From the NCBI GenBank assembly GCA_004802705.1, contig SGPL01000265.1, positions 1 to 44,791 on the forward strand: a stretch of 44,791 nt of DNA, written 5' to 3'. The stretch comes from Bondarzewia mesenterica. Lineage: Eukaryota > Basidiomycota > Agaricomycetes > Russulales > Bondarzewiaceae. Under the pieces are notes generated by a model. The model had not been told where the DNA came from, did not search any database, and worked only from the letters and a program-made list of their open reading frames with translations. The first letter of the stretch is position 1. Each line of letters begins with the position of its first letter. The translations under genes were made by a program, and so were the position numbers. Shown in pieces: positions 1-9,304 of the stretch.

Positions 1-179
1 TTCTTCAACTCGGCCGAGTCATGAAAGCGGCGCATCGTCTCGATCGTCAACGAATACTTCTTTTCCTTGCGAAACAACGCACGCCCCGATTAGCTCATCG
101 AGCTCACGGACTCTTGTGTACGTGGCTCAGATGGAGGTATTTCATGTAGGACCGCGATCTCCGTGGATGAGGTAGACAA
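1..179 (-). CDS. possible 3'-ward exons of an unrecognised gene running off the left edge
   Basis: On the minus strand two open stretches join in frame across a good GTGAGC donor (107) and a CGCAAG acceptor (66), with a GCTAATC branch-like site between them. The first piece is Ser/Thr/Glu-rich (it contains HEIPPSEPRTQES). The second (65 to 1) reads EKKYSLTIETMRRFHDSAEL and has the composition of a normal protein. The implied intron is only about 42 nt, slightly short for this genome. I do not recognise the protein. The reading may be partial because it continues beyond the window, and the upstream (N-terminal) exons could not be resolved. It may be spurious. Confidence 0.25.
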
Positions 180-959
180 CTTCCGGTACGAAGGAAGGTT
201 TCCGTACGGACGGTGAGGGGAAAAAAGAAACTCTACATCTAGTATGCGCGAGCATCTTGATGGGTACTGAGGAAGCGCCAACCTACGTATAGCACGTTCA
301 AAAGGGGCTGGAGGAGACAATTGCGAATCACGCGCTCCACGTTCACCGTCAACTCTGCATTGACAGGAAGATCGGGACGACCGAACCTTCTGTGCACTGC
401 AAATTCGAGCCACACGAGCGCGTCAAAGCGGAGGGGAGGGAGAAATCATCTAGGATTCGGTAATAATTTGTGGGCCAGAGTATACTTGAGACAAGGAGGG
501 AAGGGTCAGACCTCAGTTCATCGAGCAGGTTGACAGTCCATTTTCCTTCGCGAATGTGCCAAGAAGTTGACGAGGCGCAAACTGGCGCGCCCGAGAGGCC
601 AGTGAGTGGCTCGCACGAATTCGCGCGCGATGGTATGGAAGTGGGACGGCGACAAGGAAGATCCTGACTATTGCGTGGGATGAGCCGGGCGATGTCAGTG
701 AGATGCTTTCGTTATTTGTCTGGGAGTTCAGAGACTCTGAGCCCGGAAGATGCGTAGTATGGTTCGCTAAAAAAGTTTCGGGGATAGATTTCCAGCGTCG
801 GACATGAGGGGAATGGTATCACTGGATGGAGCGGTGACGGTGCACTAGTGTTATTGATAACCACTGCCCGAATGTAGTCTTGAAACAAGACCTGGAACCT
901 CTCGGTACCAGGAACTTATTCTCGGTATGTTTTTGTGGTGCGTGTGACCAAAGAGTGCA
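180..959. other. unresolved region with conflicting open stretches on both strands
   Basis: No gene model holds together here. On the minus strand a stretch at about 270-420 contains VNAELTVNVERVIRNC and looks protein-like, but it lacks a usable acceptor in the same frame. On the plus strand a stretch ending in a TGA near 805 contains RKILTIAWDEPGDVSEML and FVWEFRDSEPGRC, also protein-like, and it could be an upstream exon of the gene at 960-1396. The two readings cannot be separated without transcript or homology data. I recognise neither. Confidence 0.3.
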
Positions 960-1396
960 ATGGTTCTAAGGCTTGAATGCCACGACATTGAACTCAAGAG
1001 TGTCACCACTCAGCACTGGCCGAGTAAAAGCAAACGTGAGCTGTTGTCCGCCATCTTATACTTATGGCGCTTGGCGATCTTGTGTCAACTCCATTGAGGT
1101 TGGTTTAAGACTCTGAGAGGGAGGAGAGTCGATCGGAAGAGTCGAGCACAGCCACAAGCTCAATCGACAACGATGATTACGGTGTAATTCCGATCCCCGC
1201 GAAACCCGAACTCTCGACTGGAACATATGCTTCAACGTTGGACAACCAAGTCAAGGCCTGCACGTACACGAAGCACTTGGAAACCAGTAGGCGAGCCTCA
1301 ATCATACTCTCGGAACAGCGGAGAGTGGATCTGGCATTAGGCAAGACCAAAGCACATAAAGCAGAGCGCCGTTCTAGATCTACCACGGCCATCTAA
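960..1396 (+). CDS. hypothetical protein, two-exon fragment or small gene
   Basis: An ATG at 960 opens a 25-codon frame that reaches a GTGAGC donor at 1036. Splicing to the acceptor ending at 1109 (TTTAAG) continues in frame for about 95 further codons to the TAA at 1394-1396. The second part starts with an acidic, serine-rich stretch (SEREESRSEESSTATSS) and ends in a basic tail (KAHKAERRSRSTTAI). No domain is recognised. The start could instead be an internal methionine if upstream exons around 580-800 belong to the same gene. It lies tail-to-tail with the peroxidase gene, about 120 bp apart. The strand choice rests on composition and the in-frame splice, so I hold it loosely. Confidence 0.35.
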
Positions 1397-1515
1397 TTAC
1401 AGCCGGACGATCTCCCAGGTAAGTAAGTACTCTAGCATGCACAAGTATCTAGATATCTAGCAAGCGTCCCAGTCCATATGGCAAGTAGAAACCCATGGAG
1501 GGACCATGGAGGCGA

Positions 1516-3244
1516 TCACTTGGACTCCTCCTTTTGCTCGTCGAGAGTTTTCAGTGACCACTTCTCGGTGGTAGTGAACTGGCTCTCGGGAATTCCGAGC
1601 TCGAAAAGCTTAGAGACGACAGCGGAGAAACTGCGCAAAAGAAAGGTAAGAAATGCACGAGATACAGACGATGAAGAGGCTACGTACTCCTTGAAGAAGA
1701 GGCTCTCGTCCTCTGCGTATGCCTTGACGTACTTCTTGAAGGTCTTGTCTTGGACGAGAGAGTAATCAGTGCTGAAACACAAAGAGTGTAAGCTTAATCC
1801 GTAATGGACAACACTGTGCCCAAAAATTACGCACGGAAGCATCATCAAGGACGTGGTCTTCTTGTCGGTAAGCTGTTTAGGTCCATTCCACTTTCTCCAT
1901 ATCCACCTGCAACGCAAGCGATGCTCAATGTCAATTCCAGAGCGCGTTGTAAAGAACCCACTTCTCTTCCAAAAGAAGCTTGTAGAAGTCGTTCGTCAGG
2001 GTCGTGGGGGAGAAAGTCCAGGGTCCATCGAAGCCGGACCTATGGTTGGGACATTGTACATTAGCCACCAGATAGGGTGCATACCGTAGTAAGTCACAAA
2101 CCGGTCAGTGTGGGCACGGCCGAGAGCGTGAGCACCAGAGAGAGCAACAATTTCCTGGTCATTGAAGCTGTCCGAAGGGGGGGTTAGATGAACCGATTAT
2201 GCGTCAGAGATATACAGTTGAAATGGACGAACCCCATGCGGTAGAAGATCTAGAATTACAGGTAAGATTAAGCATGACAATTGCGGGTGCTACACTGAAT
2301 AAACAACGCACATCCCGGAGATGACTCTGGCCCTGCGAAGCGTCAGGAAGACGACCATCGGGAGTGACATCCTTAGGGAGGCCATCAATGCGACCAGCTC
2401 TCCATGGAATCTTAGGTCCCGACATTTCCTTATAAATAGATTTATGCAATTAGAAAATCAAAGTTAGCCAATCTGCTGATGCACACCTGGATGGCAGCGA
2501 CACCGCCGAGAGTCCAAAGGTCGCCATAGCTTATCCAGGGGAAATCCTGCTTAATCTTCTCCATGATCCCCCGGGCGACATTGAGACCAGCATTGGCATC
2601 GTGCAAAGACTCGGGCTCAAAACGCATGGTCGCGTAGTTGCTGCGTGGAAGCGCGTCAGTCAAAAGAACGTAAGCAATGACGCGTGGATCTCACCTCCCG
2701 CCGGTATGCGCGTCCTTGTCATACGTGCCCGAGGAGTGCCAAGCGAGACGGAGCAATACAGGTCCAAAAGAACCATCTAGAACAGTGATCATCAAATCCC
2801 GAAGGGTGTAATACAAAGTCCGCTCTATGCTGCATACCATCATAGTCACCGGCCTCATCCAGAGCCTCAGCAACCTTGTTGTAAACCTAACAATCACGCA
2901 AGCGTTAGCATCGACCGCGCATTATGATTGCACCCGAGAAGGGCGGGGCGAACTTTTTGGTAGTCCTCCTTGGTTGGGACGAAGTGTGCAGCAGCCTTGA
3001 CAGACTGGGCGGCAGACTTCGCAGTCGTCCCTAGCGTGTCCGAAGAGGACGAGTAGAGGTAAAATGCGACACCGCCGATGGCAAGGGCGCCCAATCCAGC
3101 GTAAAGAGCGGTCTTAGACTTGGGGGCCTCGGGCTGGGTGGTATACCTGCGGTACGAGGAGCGGAAGGATGCCCTTGGGATTCGCGCGGAAGAGAAAGCC
3201 GCTCTGCGGACAGGAGCTCTAAGTGACGAAGCAAAAGCCTGCAT
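1516..3244 (-). CDS. CCP1: mitochondrial cytochrome c peroxidase
   Basis: Class I haem peroxidase that reduces H2O2 with electrons from ferrocytochrome c, in the mitochondrial intermembrane space. The N-terminus is Arg/Ser/Ala-rich like a presequence ([19 protein letters not shown]) and is followed by a membrane segment ([18 protein letters not shown]), the usual bipartite sorting signal. Distal haem-pocket residues are visible in [11 protein letters not shown] (Arg, Trp, His), the proximal histidine in [12 protein letters not shown], and the electron-transfer tryptophan in [11 protein letters not shown]. The next exon reads [20 protein letters not shown] and the gene ends shortly after [15 protein letters not shown]. 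It is split by at least six short introns, for example one whose AA/GTGGGT donor restores the EEKWIWRKW reading. The ATG at 3244 is chosen because it starts the presequence; the open frame upstream is non-homologous leader. A TATA-like sequence lies about 55 bp upstream. Confidence 0.95.
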
Positions 3245-3294
3245 GATGGAAAAGGGAGAGAAGATGAAGATGAAGCATTGCTTAGGGGTGGTTC

Positions 3295-3304
3295 CGATAT
3301 ATAA
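3295..3304 (-). promoter_or_regulatory. TATA-like element of the peroxidase gene
   Basis: The minus strand reads TTTATATATC here, about 50-60 bp upstream of the CCP1 start codon and in the short gap between CCP1 and the gene that ends at 3397. The position fits a core promoter element. This rests on sequence resemblance only. Confidence 0.35.
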
Positions 3305-3396
3305 ACCCCAGACATGTTCGAGTCCCGCATGCACATTGCATAAGTAAGCAATCGACTCTCGGTTCATATCGGCCAATTGCATCTCCTCAATTACCC

Positions 3397-3722
3397 TTAC
3401 ATCCTCGCGCTCGCGTCCTTCTTGTCCACTTTCCACCGTTCAGACAGTGCTTTTCGATGTGAACTATATCTACTAAAAATCATGCATTAATCATGCCTCG
3501 CCAAGGTTCTTTCCTTTTTTTTTTGTCTGACTCTCTGAGACCCTTTCTTGTTCCCACATGCGGATAACGGACGCTTACTCACTAGTCACGAGATTCCTTG
3601 TAGACATGCGTGCTCTTCACGTTGTCAAAATATCTGGACAAGTCATTCTGAAGCACCCAAGAAAGTTCTTGTGCACACTCGGCGACGAACTTTCTGAATC
3701 CAGCCAGTTGGTGTGCCATCAT
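3397..3722 (-). CDS. hypothetical small protein, two exons
   Basis: Exon 1 (3722-3583) begins at a double methionine and reads MMAHQLAGFRKFVAECAQEL, followed by a helical, charged stretch. It ends at a near-perfect GTGAGTAAG donor. After a 110-nt intron (acceptor TTTTTAG, 3473) exon 2 (3472-3397) continues in frame with YRYSSHRKALSERWKVDKKD and stops at TAA. The open frame extends 18 codons upstream of the double Met before meeting a stop, so an earlier exon may exist; a candidate basic stretch lies at about 3739-4005 in another frame. The product would be about 71 residues if the double Met is the start. I do not recognise the family. It sits 150 bp upstream of CCP1 on the same strand. Confidence 0.5.
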
Positions 3723-4365
3723 GCCTTGCTTCTCCCAGTCAGTCAGTTGACCTCTCGTGAATCTGTGCTCCCGTTCTCACACATGATTGAATTGATGGGT
3801 CTTTCTTCGCGCAACGTTTAAATTGGTCAGTCTTCCCATTCTTAGCTTGATGAGCCTGGTCAGCTGCCCCTCCGTGCTTGGCCATTGATACTGGTGCAGT
3901 TCTACGAGATCTAACTCCACCCTGTGTCAACAGCGTTTCCTCCGCGGCCCATTTGCTAAGTTTGCTTCCTTCCGCACATTTTATAGGCAGTAGAAATTTC
4001 ACCATAAAACAATTGCTGCGAAAGTTTTGGCATCTTCTCCTTGCTGAATGAGATATCCTCTCTCTCGAAATTAAGTCAAAACATGTCTTGACCTGTAAAG
4101 TGGTGTCGATTGTTGTGTAAATAGAATTGCGGGGACTAACAAGTGCATTGATTGGCTTGCACTCGATCCATGGAAGTCTTATGCATTTAAACGACTCACG
4201 TGCCTATTATGTACGCGTGTATTTTCCATGAATTTCCCGTGGGATCTTCTCGCGAGCCGTGAGAAAAATTGGTACTCTTCTGCGGTCTCTCCATTATTCT
4301 TTGCGGTGAACTCAAGGCCGGGTGCCTTGCAATAAAACAGACAACTGTTCCAATATACCCTAGAA
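3723..4365. other. intergenic region, divergent 5' flanks
   Basis: This lies between a minus-strand gene and the plus-strand LYAR gene and should hold both promoters. An 88-codon minus-strand open frame (3739-4005) contains GGVRSRRTAPVSMAKHGGAA and might be an upstream exon of the 3397-3722 gene, but no in-frame splice was found. Nothing else was identified. Confidence 0.4.
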
Positions 4366-5729
4366 ATGGTGTCTTTTCAGTGAGTGAACCAGGATTTTTC
4401 GTTCAAAAAGCCGACGACTGAAATCACTTTCTGCGCAGATGTGACGGTTAGCATCCTCACCTCTCGTAGGAAATCATGTATCTCACCTTGGCGGTTCTTT
4501 CTCTTTTACAGGATGCTCCGACATCGTTAAAAAACCAAAACTCGACCAACACCACTCGCGATGCTATGCGACGTTCACCTGCATCGACTGCAGTACAACC
4601 TTCGAGGGACCCGCACAGTACAAAAGCCATACCTCATGTATTAGCGAGGCGGAGAAATATCAAAAGTCCTTGTACAAGGGACCTAAAAACGTGCGCCCAC
4701 CCCCTTCTCCTACACTTTTAATTATTGCTCATTTATATCCTAATAAATTTACATTTACGGTATCGCCTGTGGCAAATGCAGGGTGACCCGCGCGGCGGAC
4801 AAAATTACGGTAGGGGGACAAATGGTCATGCTGGTAAGTACCAGCAAGGCTACCAACAACAATGGCCGCGCTCGCACGCAACGGGTGCTAATGAAACACC
4901 TTTGGGCACGCCTGCTCGGATGTCGCCCGTCGATCCTTCTCCAGTTACAGAATCGAGTGCGAAGGCGGATGGTGTTGCTGCTGCTGCCGATACGCAGGCG
5001 AACGAGAAGAAGACGAGGGAGAAGCGGAAGGGGAAGGACGCGCATGTGGTGAGTGCTTTATTTGGTTTGGAATTGGTTTTTGTGTTGGTTGTGGGGGACG
5101 TGCTGACGCGGGAGCGGTAGAATGGCGACGGGCCGAGGAAGAAGACGAAAACGGACAAGGACAAAGCTCCGACGGCTGTCACTCCATCATTGCTGGTCAA
5201 ACTCTTAGAAACGGAGAAAATGAAAGCAGAGGAGGGGGAAAACAAGGAAGGGAAGGAAAAGAAGGACAAGGAGCCAAAGGTGGTGGAGCCGACAGACGGC
5301 GCTGAACAGGCAAGTGCGGACATGACGGAGAAGAAGTCGAAAAAGTCAAGAAAGGACAAGAAGGTGAAAGGGGATGGGAAGGTTGGCACAAACGCGAGTA
5401 TTGTGGAGCCGAATGGGGGTGAAGAGGTAGGGAAGAAGGAGAAGAAGAAACGTGGTGAGAAAGCGAGTCCGTCAGATGACATCGCGGGGGAGGAGGTCAA
5501 GTCAGAGGCGAAGAAGCGGAGACGGGATATGGATGCAGGGGAGGGGGAAGCGGCGGTGGCCGAGGTCACGGATGGGAAGGAGAAGGAAAAGAGACAGAAA
5601 AAGAGTAAGAGCAAAGGGGAGGGGGTTTCTGACACGGCGGTTTCAAACGTCGAGTCGGCAGCACAGGAGGCGGGAAAGAAGAAGAAGAAAGAGAAGAAGG
5701 CCAAGAAGGACAAGGCAGCGGAGACATAG
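4366..5729 (+). CDS. LYAR: LYAR-type C2HC zinc-finger nucleolar protein
   Basis: Homologue of the cell growth-regulating nucleolar protein LYAR, a nucleolar nucleic-acid-binding factor linked to ribosome biogenesis. The N-terminus holds the paired zinc fingers: MVSFQCDGCSDIVKKPKLDQ, then HHSRCYATFTCIDC and HTSCISEAEKYQ, with the family's Cys/His spacing. A Gly/Gln-rich linker (NYGRGTNGHAGKYQQGYQQQ) leads into a long Lys/Glu-rich tail with several KKKRK-type stretches, as usual for nucleolar proteins. Exons by splice logic are 4366-4379, 4439-4446, 4512-4690, 4782-5048 and 5121-5729, totalling 1077 nt (358 residues). The second exon is only 8 nt. A 320-codon antisense open frame over 4850-5812 is a shadow of the Lys-rich coding strand. 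Confidence 0.9.
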
Positions 5730-6111
5730 ACTGATCGAGAGCTGGTATTCATGGTCTCTTTCTCTACATATAGTGGGCTCTCGTTGTCTATGGGATATAT
5801 GATGCATTGCATATCTATGTTTGCATCTCAGACTGTGTGAGCTGCTCGCGCTACTCGCTCTCCAGGGCATTAGATCCTATTAGATCTCATTGCGAGTAAA
5901 TATCAGCCAATGCATGTGCCCACCGAGGGCGGCGTGTTTTTACAATAAATCGTCACATCGCGTACCCCGAGCAGACGCGTTTTTCATGAATAAATACACG
6001 TGTCTGTTCACGTGTCGGCATGTACAGAAATCGATCGCCTGAAGCAGCAAGCCGCCAATCTTCTGCTCATTTTACTTATCCCTACCTTCACCTGCCTTAT
6101 CATTCTCAACT
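5730..6111. other. intergenic region between LYAR and ATG3
   Basis: It holds the 3' flank of the LYAR gene (AT-rich, with AATAAA-like AATAAATACACG near 5989) and the ATG3 promoter. No gene is seen. Confidence 0.5.
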
Positions 6112-7582
6112 ATGCACGCTATTCAGGTATGTGCTCTCGTTTTGCCAGGCAATTTGTCTGAACGAGATGATTTCAGCAACAATACTGGGCCGTTCGCGAC
6201 TATCTGAGTCCTGTATGCTTCTGAGCTACTACCGTCTGTTTCGGTGACCTGACGTGATGCAACCAATTTAGGTCTTGAAGGAGAGCAAGTTCAAAGAGCA
6301 TGGAAGGATAACTCCAGGTACGTCCTTGCTTGCGATGGTCCTGTAATCTGGGACTCATACCTGGGCCATACGCGTGCAGAGGAGTTCGTCGCAGCGGGTG
6401 ACTTTTTGACTTATAAGTTCCCCGTTTGGTCATGGTGAACGTTGCTCCTCGTGCACGACGATGATGTGTGACTTACACTACAATTGATGCAGGGAGAAAG
6501 GTGATGCCTCCAAAGCCCGCGAGTTCCTGCCTGCCGACAAACAGTATCTCGTCACCCATGGCGTGCCCTGCCTGCGCCGCGCGACTTCGCTCGCCTACAC
6601 CGACGCAGATGAGGACGCTGAGCGCCTTCTATCGTTTGGAGAGAGCTCTGCCACAGGAAACGAGGCGGACGAATGGGTCGAGACGCACGCGGGCCGTCAG
6701 TCCAATCACGACAACGCTGCGAACCCAGGCTCCATCGATGATATCCCTGACTTGGATGGGCCCAGTCACGAAGACCACGACGGTCTCTCAAGTGGTGTCG
6801 GAGGGTTGTCTCTGTCAGATTCCAAGGGTGCTGCGACGACACCAGATTTGGACGATATCCCGGATATGGAGGAGGATCTTGAGGAGGGCGAGGATGAGGC
6901 TACTGCGGCACCGAAACCTGCGCCTACGCCAAATAAGGTGATCGAATCTAGGTGAGTATCGATATCGCTTCGCTTGTTATCCGGCAGTCTGATGTCTTAT
7001 TGTCGGGATTTAGCGAAGTTGAAGTTGCAAAAGGCAACCTCCTGCAAGTGCGGACGTACGATGTCATGATCACTTACGACAAATACTATCAGACTCCCCG
7101 AGTCTGGCTTCTGGGATATGATGAGGTAAAACTCCTGCTGCATGTCTATCGCTCATGTGCATGCTTATTGTTCTGAAATACAGAACCGAACACCGTTGAC
7201 GCCGCCCCAGATTTTCCAAGACATCTCGGCAGACCACGCATTCAAGACTGTTACCATCGAGGCCTTCCCACACTCCTCCTCCTTGCAAGCCGCGTCCGTC
7301 CACCCTTGCAAACACGCGAGCGTCATGAAGAAAGTGATCGAGCGGATGAACGCAGGCGTGGTGGAGGAGCAGAAGGCGCAGCGAAAGACGGGTGCCTCGA
7401 AGGACTCCAAGAAGAAATGGATGTTCCGGCGGGCCAGCGGAAATGGGAAGGACGACAAGAGCGCACCTGCCGAAGAGGAGGACGTCGAGGGCATGCGCGT
7501 TGATTTTTATTTGGTCGTCTTCCTCAAGTTCATTGCGTCTATCGTTCCGACCATCGAGGTGGACTCGACGACGGCATTTTGA
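6112..7582 (+). CDS. ATG3: autophagy E2-like conjugating enzyme Atg3
   Basis: Atg3 transfers Atg8 from Atg7 to phosphatidylethanolamine during autophagosome formation. The N-terminus ([20 protein letters not shown]) matches the amphipathic membrane-sensing helix, followed by [20 protein letters not shown]. An acidic, disordered flexible region ([16 protein letters not shown]) comes before [20 protein letters not shown]. The catalytic cysteine lies in [12 protein letters not shown], and the C-terminus has the family's [15 protein letters not shown] and TTAF end. Exons are 6112-6126, 6177-6212, 6272-6317, 6380-6434, 6493-6951, 7014-7125 and 7184-7582, totalling 1122 nt (373 residues), typical for fungal Atg3. 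The first coding exon is only 15 nt, so the start relies on homology. All catalytic features are present. Confidence 0.96.
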
Positions 7583-8081
7583 AGGTCGACCCGCCTGTGG
7601 TATGTCCTGGTTTTCAAATCAAGGAGGGGGGAAAGAAGAATTAACAGAAGAAGTGGAATTGGTATACCCAAATACTACGCATGCTTGTTCTGGCTGTCCG
7701 TACTGTACTATGTGTCCTTTGCAGAAACTGTATGTTATAAGTTAGAGTTCAATCGTTATCATATGCTTTCGATGGATTGAATTTTCGATAATTCTAATCT
7801 ATTGGGGACATGACCACCACGTTTTACTTATACCTCCGTGCGCATGAGCGCTGCAGTGGAAGTTGCCGCCGGGATGACGGTCAGGCCTGTTCCGACTCCG
7901 ATCTGTTACCCACTACTTCACGCCCTCACACCAGAAACAGTGGCGGTTCGCAGCGGTTCCCCTACACTCAGACCACAAAAAACGACTTCGTCGACACAAA
8001 TCGAGACTCGTACAGCAGTCTGCGATACTTGAATTCCTACAACCACTACTTACCGGCCACAAGTTCACTAAGACGGTCGAG
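7583..8081. other. intergenic region between ATG3 and prefoldin subunit 4
   Basis: It holds the ATG3 3' flank and the prefoldin promoter. A 104-codon plus-strand open frame (7810-8124) and smaller ones show no homology or splice continuity to the prefoldin exons and are treated as chance. Confidence 0.4.
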
Positions 8082-8731
8082 ATGCGAATGGTACCGTGTC
8101 CTTCACATAGCCTCCATGTCATGAAATCAATGTGATTTTGCAGCTCGCACAAGAGGAAGAAAACGACGAGGGAACTGATGTTACATGGGGTGCGTTTGCC
8201 ATCATTTCTTTCTGCCAGTCTCCTAAAATTCGATCGAAACGCGCAGAGGACCAGCAGCGTATCAATGCGTTCTCGAAGCTAAACACTCGCATGCGTTCAA
8301 TAGAGGAACGACGTGAAGAACTGAAAGTACGTTCTCATCCATTTTTCGTGAGGAGATGGAAAAATAACGCAATGTGTCTACTGAACAGCAAGAGAAGGAG
8401 GCATTGGATGATCTCTCGATGGAGCTTGAACTGGCCGACGAGGATGAGCCTGTGCTGTACGCTTTCTTTAACAGGTTTCCTTCCTATTCATTGCCCTGGA
8501 TACTGACGACTATCTACCCCTCCCTGCGCATCAACCAGCTACAAAGTCGGCGAAGCATTCCTCCGCATGCCCCACTCCCGCGCGTCCAAACGCCTCAAAC
8601 ACGACCAGGAGCAGCTCGAGAAGGAGCTATCGGCACTTGACGCACGCGCCGAGGTTTGCGAGAAAGATATGAAGGATCTCAAGGTTACCTTGTACGCAAA
8701 GTTTGGTCGTGCCATCAATCTAGATGAGTGA
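8082..8731 (+). CDS. GIM3: prefoldin subunit 4 (beta-type)
   Basis: Subunit of the cytosolic prefoldin hexamer that hands nascent actin and tubulin to the CCT chaperonin. The protein reads MRMLAQEEENDEGTDVTWED, then QQRINAFSKLNTRM, EALDDLSMELELADEDEPVL, KVGEAFLRMPHSRA and a C-terminal VTLYAKFGRAINLDE, matching yeast Gim3/PFD4 along its length. Two long coiled-coil helices flank the beta hairpins. Exons are 8082-8090, 8144-8189, 8247-8326, 8389-8474 and 8539-8731, totalling 414 nt (137 residues). The first coding exon is 9 nt. The chosen fourth-intron splice inserts AFFNS at the hairpin, a small expansion relative to yeast. If that splice is wrong only these five residues change. Confidence 0.9.
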
Positions 8732-9304
8732 ATTCGAACGATCTATCGCCAAACGATGTGCTCGTGGACGTGTTGGAGTGCATTTGGAAGCTGAGGTAGT
8801 GTAATTCCTTGGCCGCTCTTGCCCAAAATTGTGACTCGCGGACGTTTCTGCGGAGCCTACCTGAGCCTACTGTGCACGCGGTAGCCACCTCTAGTCTACA
8901 TTCGACCTGCAAACAGTCAACGAGTGCGACCTAGCACAGTGGCCACCTTCTCGAGATCTCTTCATTCCTCGATGTTTTACCAGTCAAATCGCTACCCCAA
9001 CGGGAGAGGATCAGCCGTGTCTTTACTATGCCACAATCGAGGGATCCATTCGACTGAGGCAGCACAATGGTTACTAGTAACGCTCTGGGGAGATCCATTG
9101 GACTCCGTACTGTAAAACGAAGTCAGGTCTTTTGTTACAATAAGAACATATTGAGGGAGCTCGATATTTTGGACTGAAGTCCTCTGAAGTCCTGCTCATA
9201 TCAACCTGGTCTCCGACACGTGATCCGCAGCCGAAGGGAGACTGGGATTCGGAAAGATTGAGAGCTCTCGTTCCGTCGTGAACTTCAGGACAAGTTCGAA
9301 CAGA
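8732..9304. other. intergenic region
   Basis: 3' flank of the prefoldin gene and 5' flank of the CLC gene. Short open frames on both strands have no recognisable content. Confidence 0.4.

Noticed and set aside
4850..5812. 320-codon minus-strand open frame, Ser/Phe-rich
   Set aside because: It is the antisense of the Lys/Glu-rich LYAR tail; AAG/GAG codons read as CTT/CTC, so no stops arise. The sense strand has clear homology.
7810..8124. 104-codon plus frame and a nested start (MRMSAAVEVAAG) upstream of prefoldin
   Set aside because: Neither continues into the prefoldin exons; the 9-nt first exon at 8082 gives the in-frame, family-like start instead.
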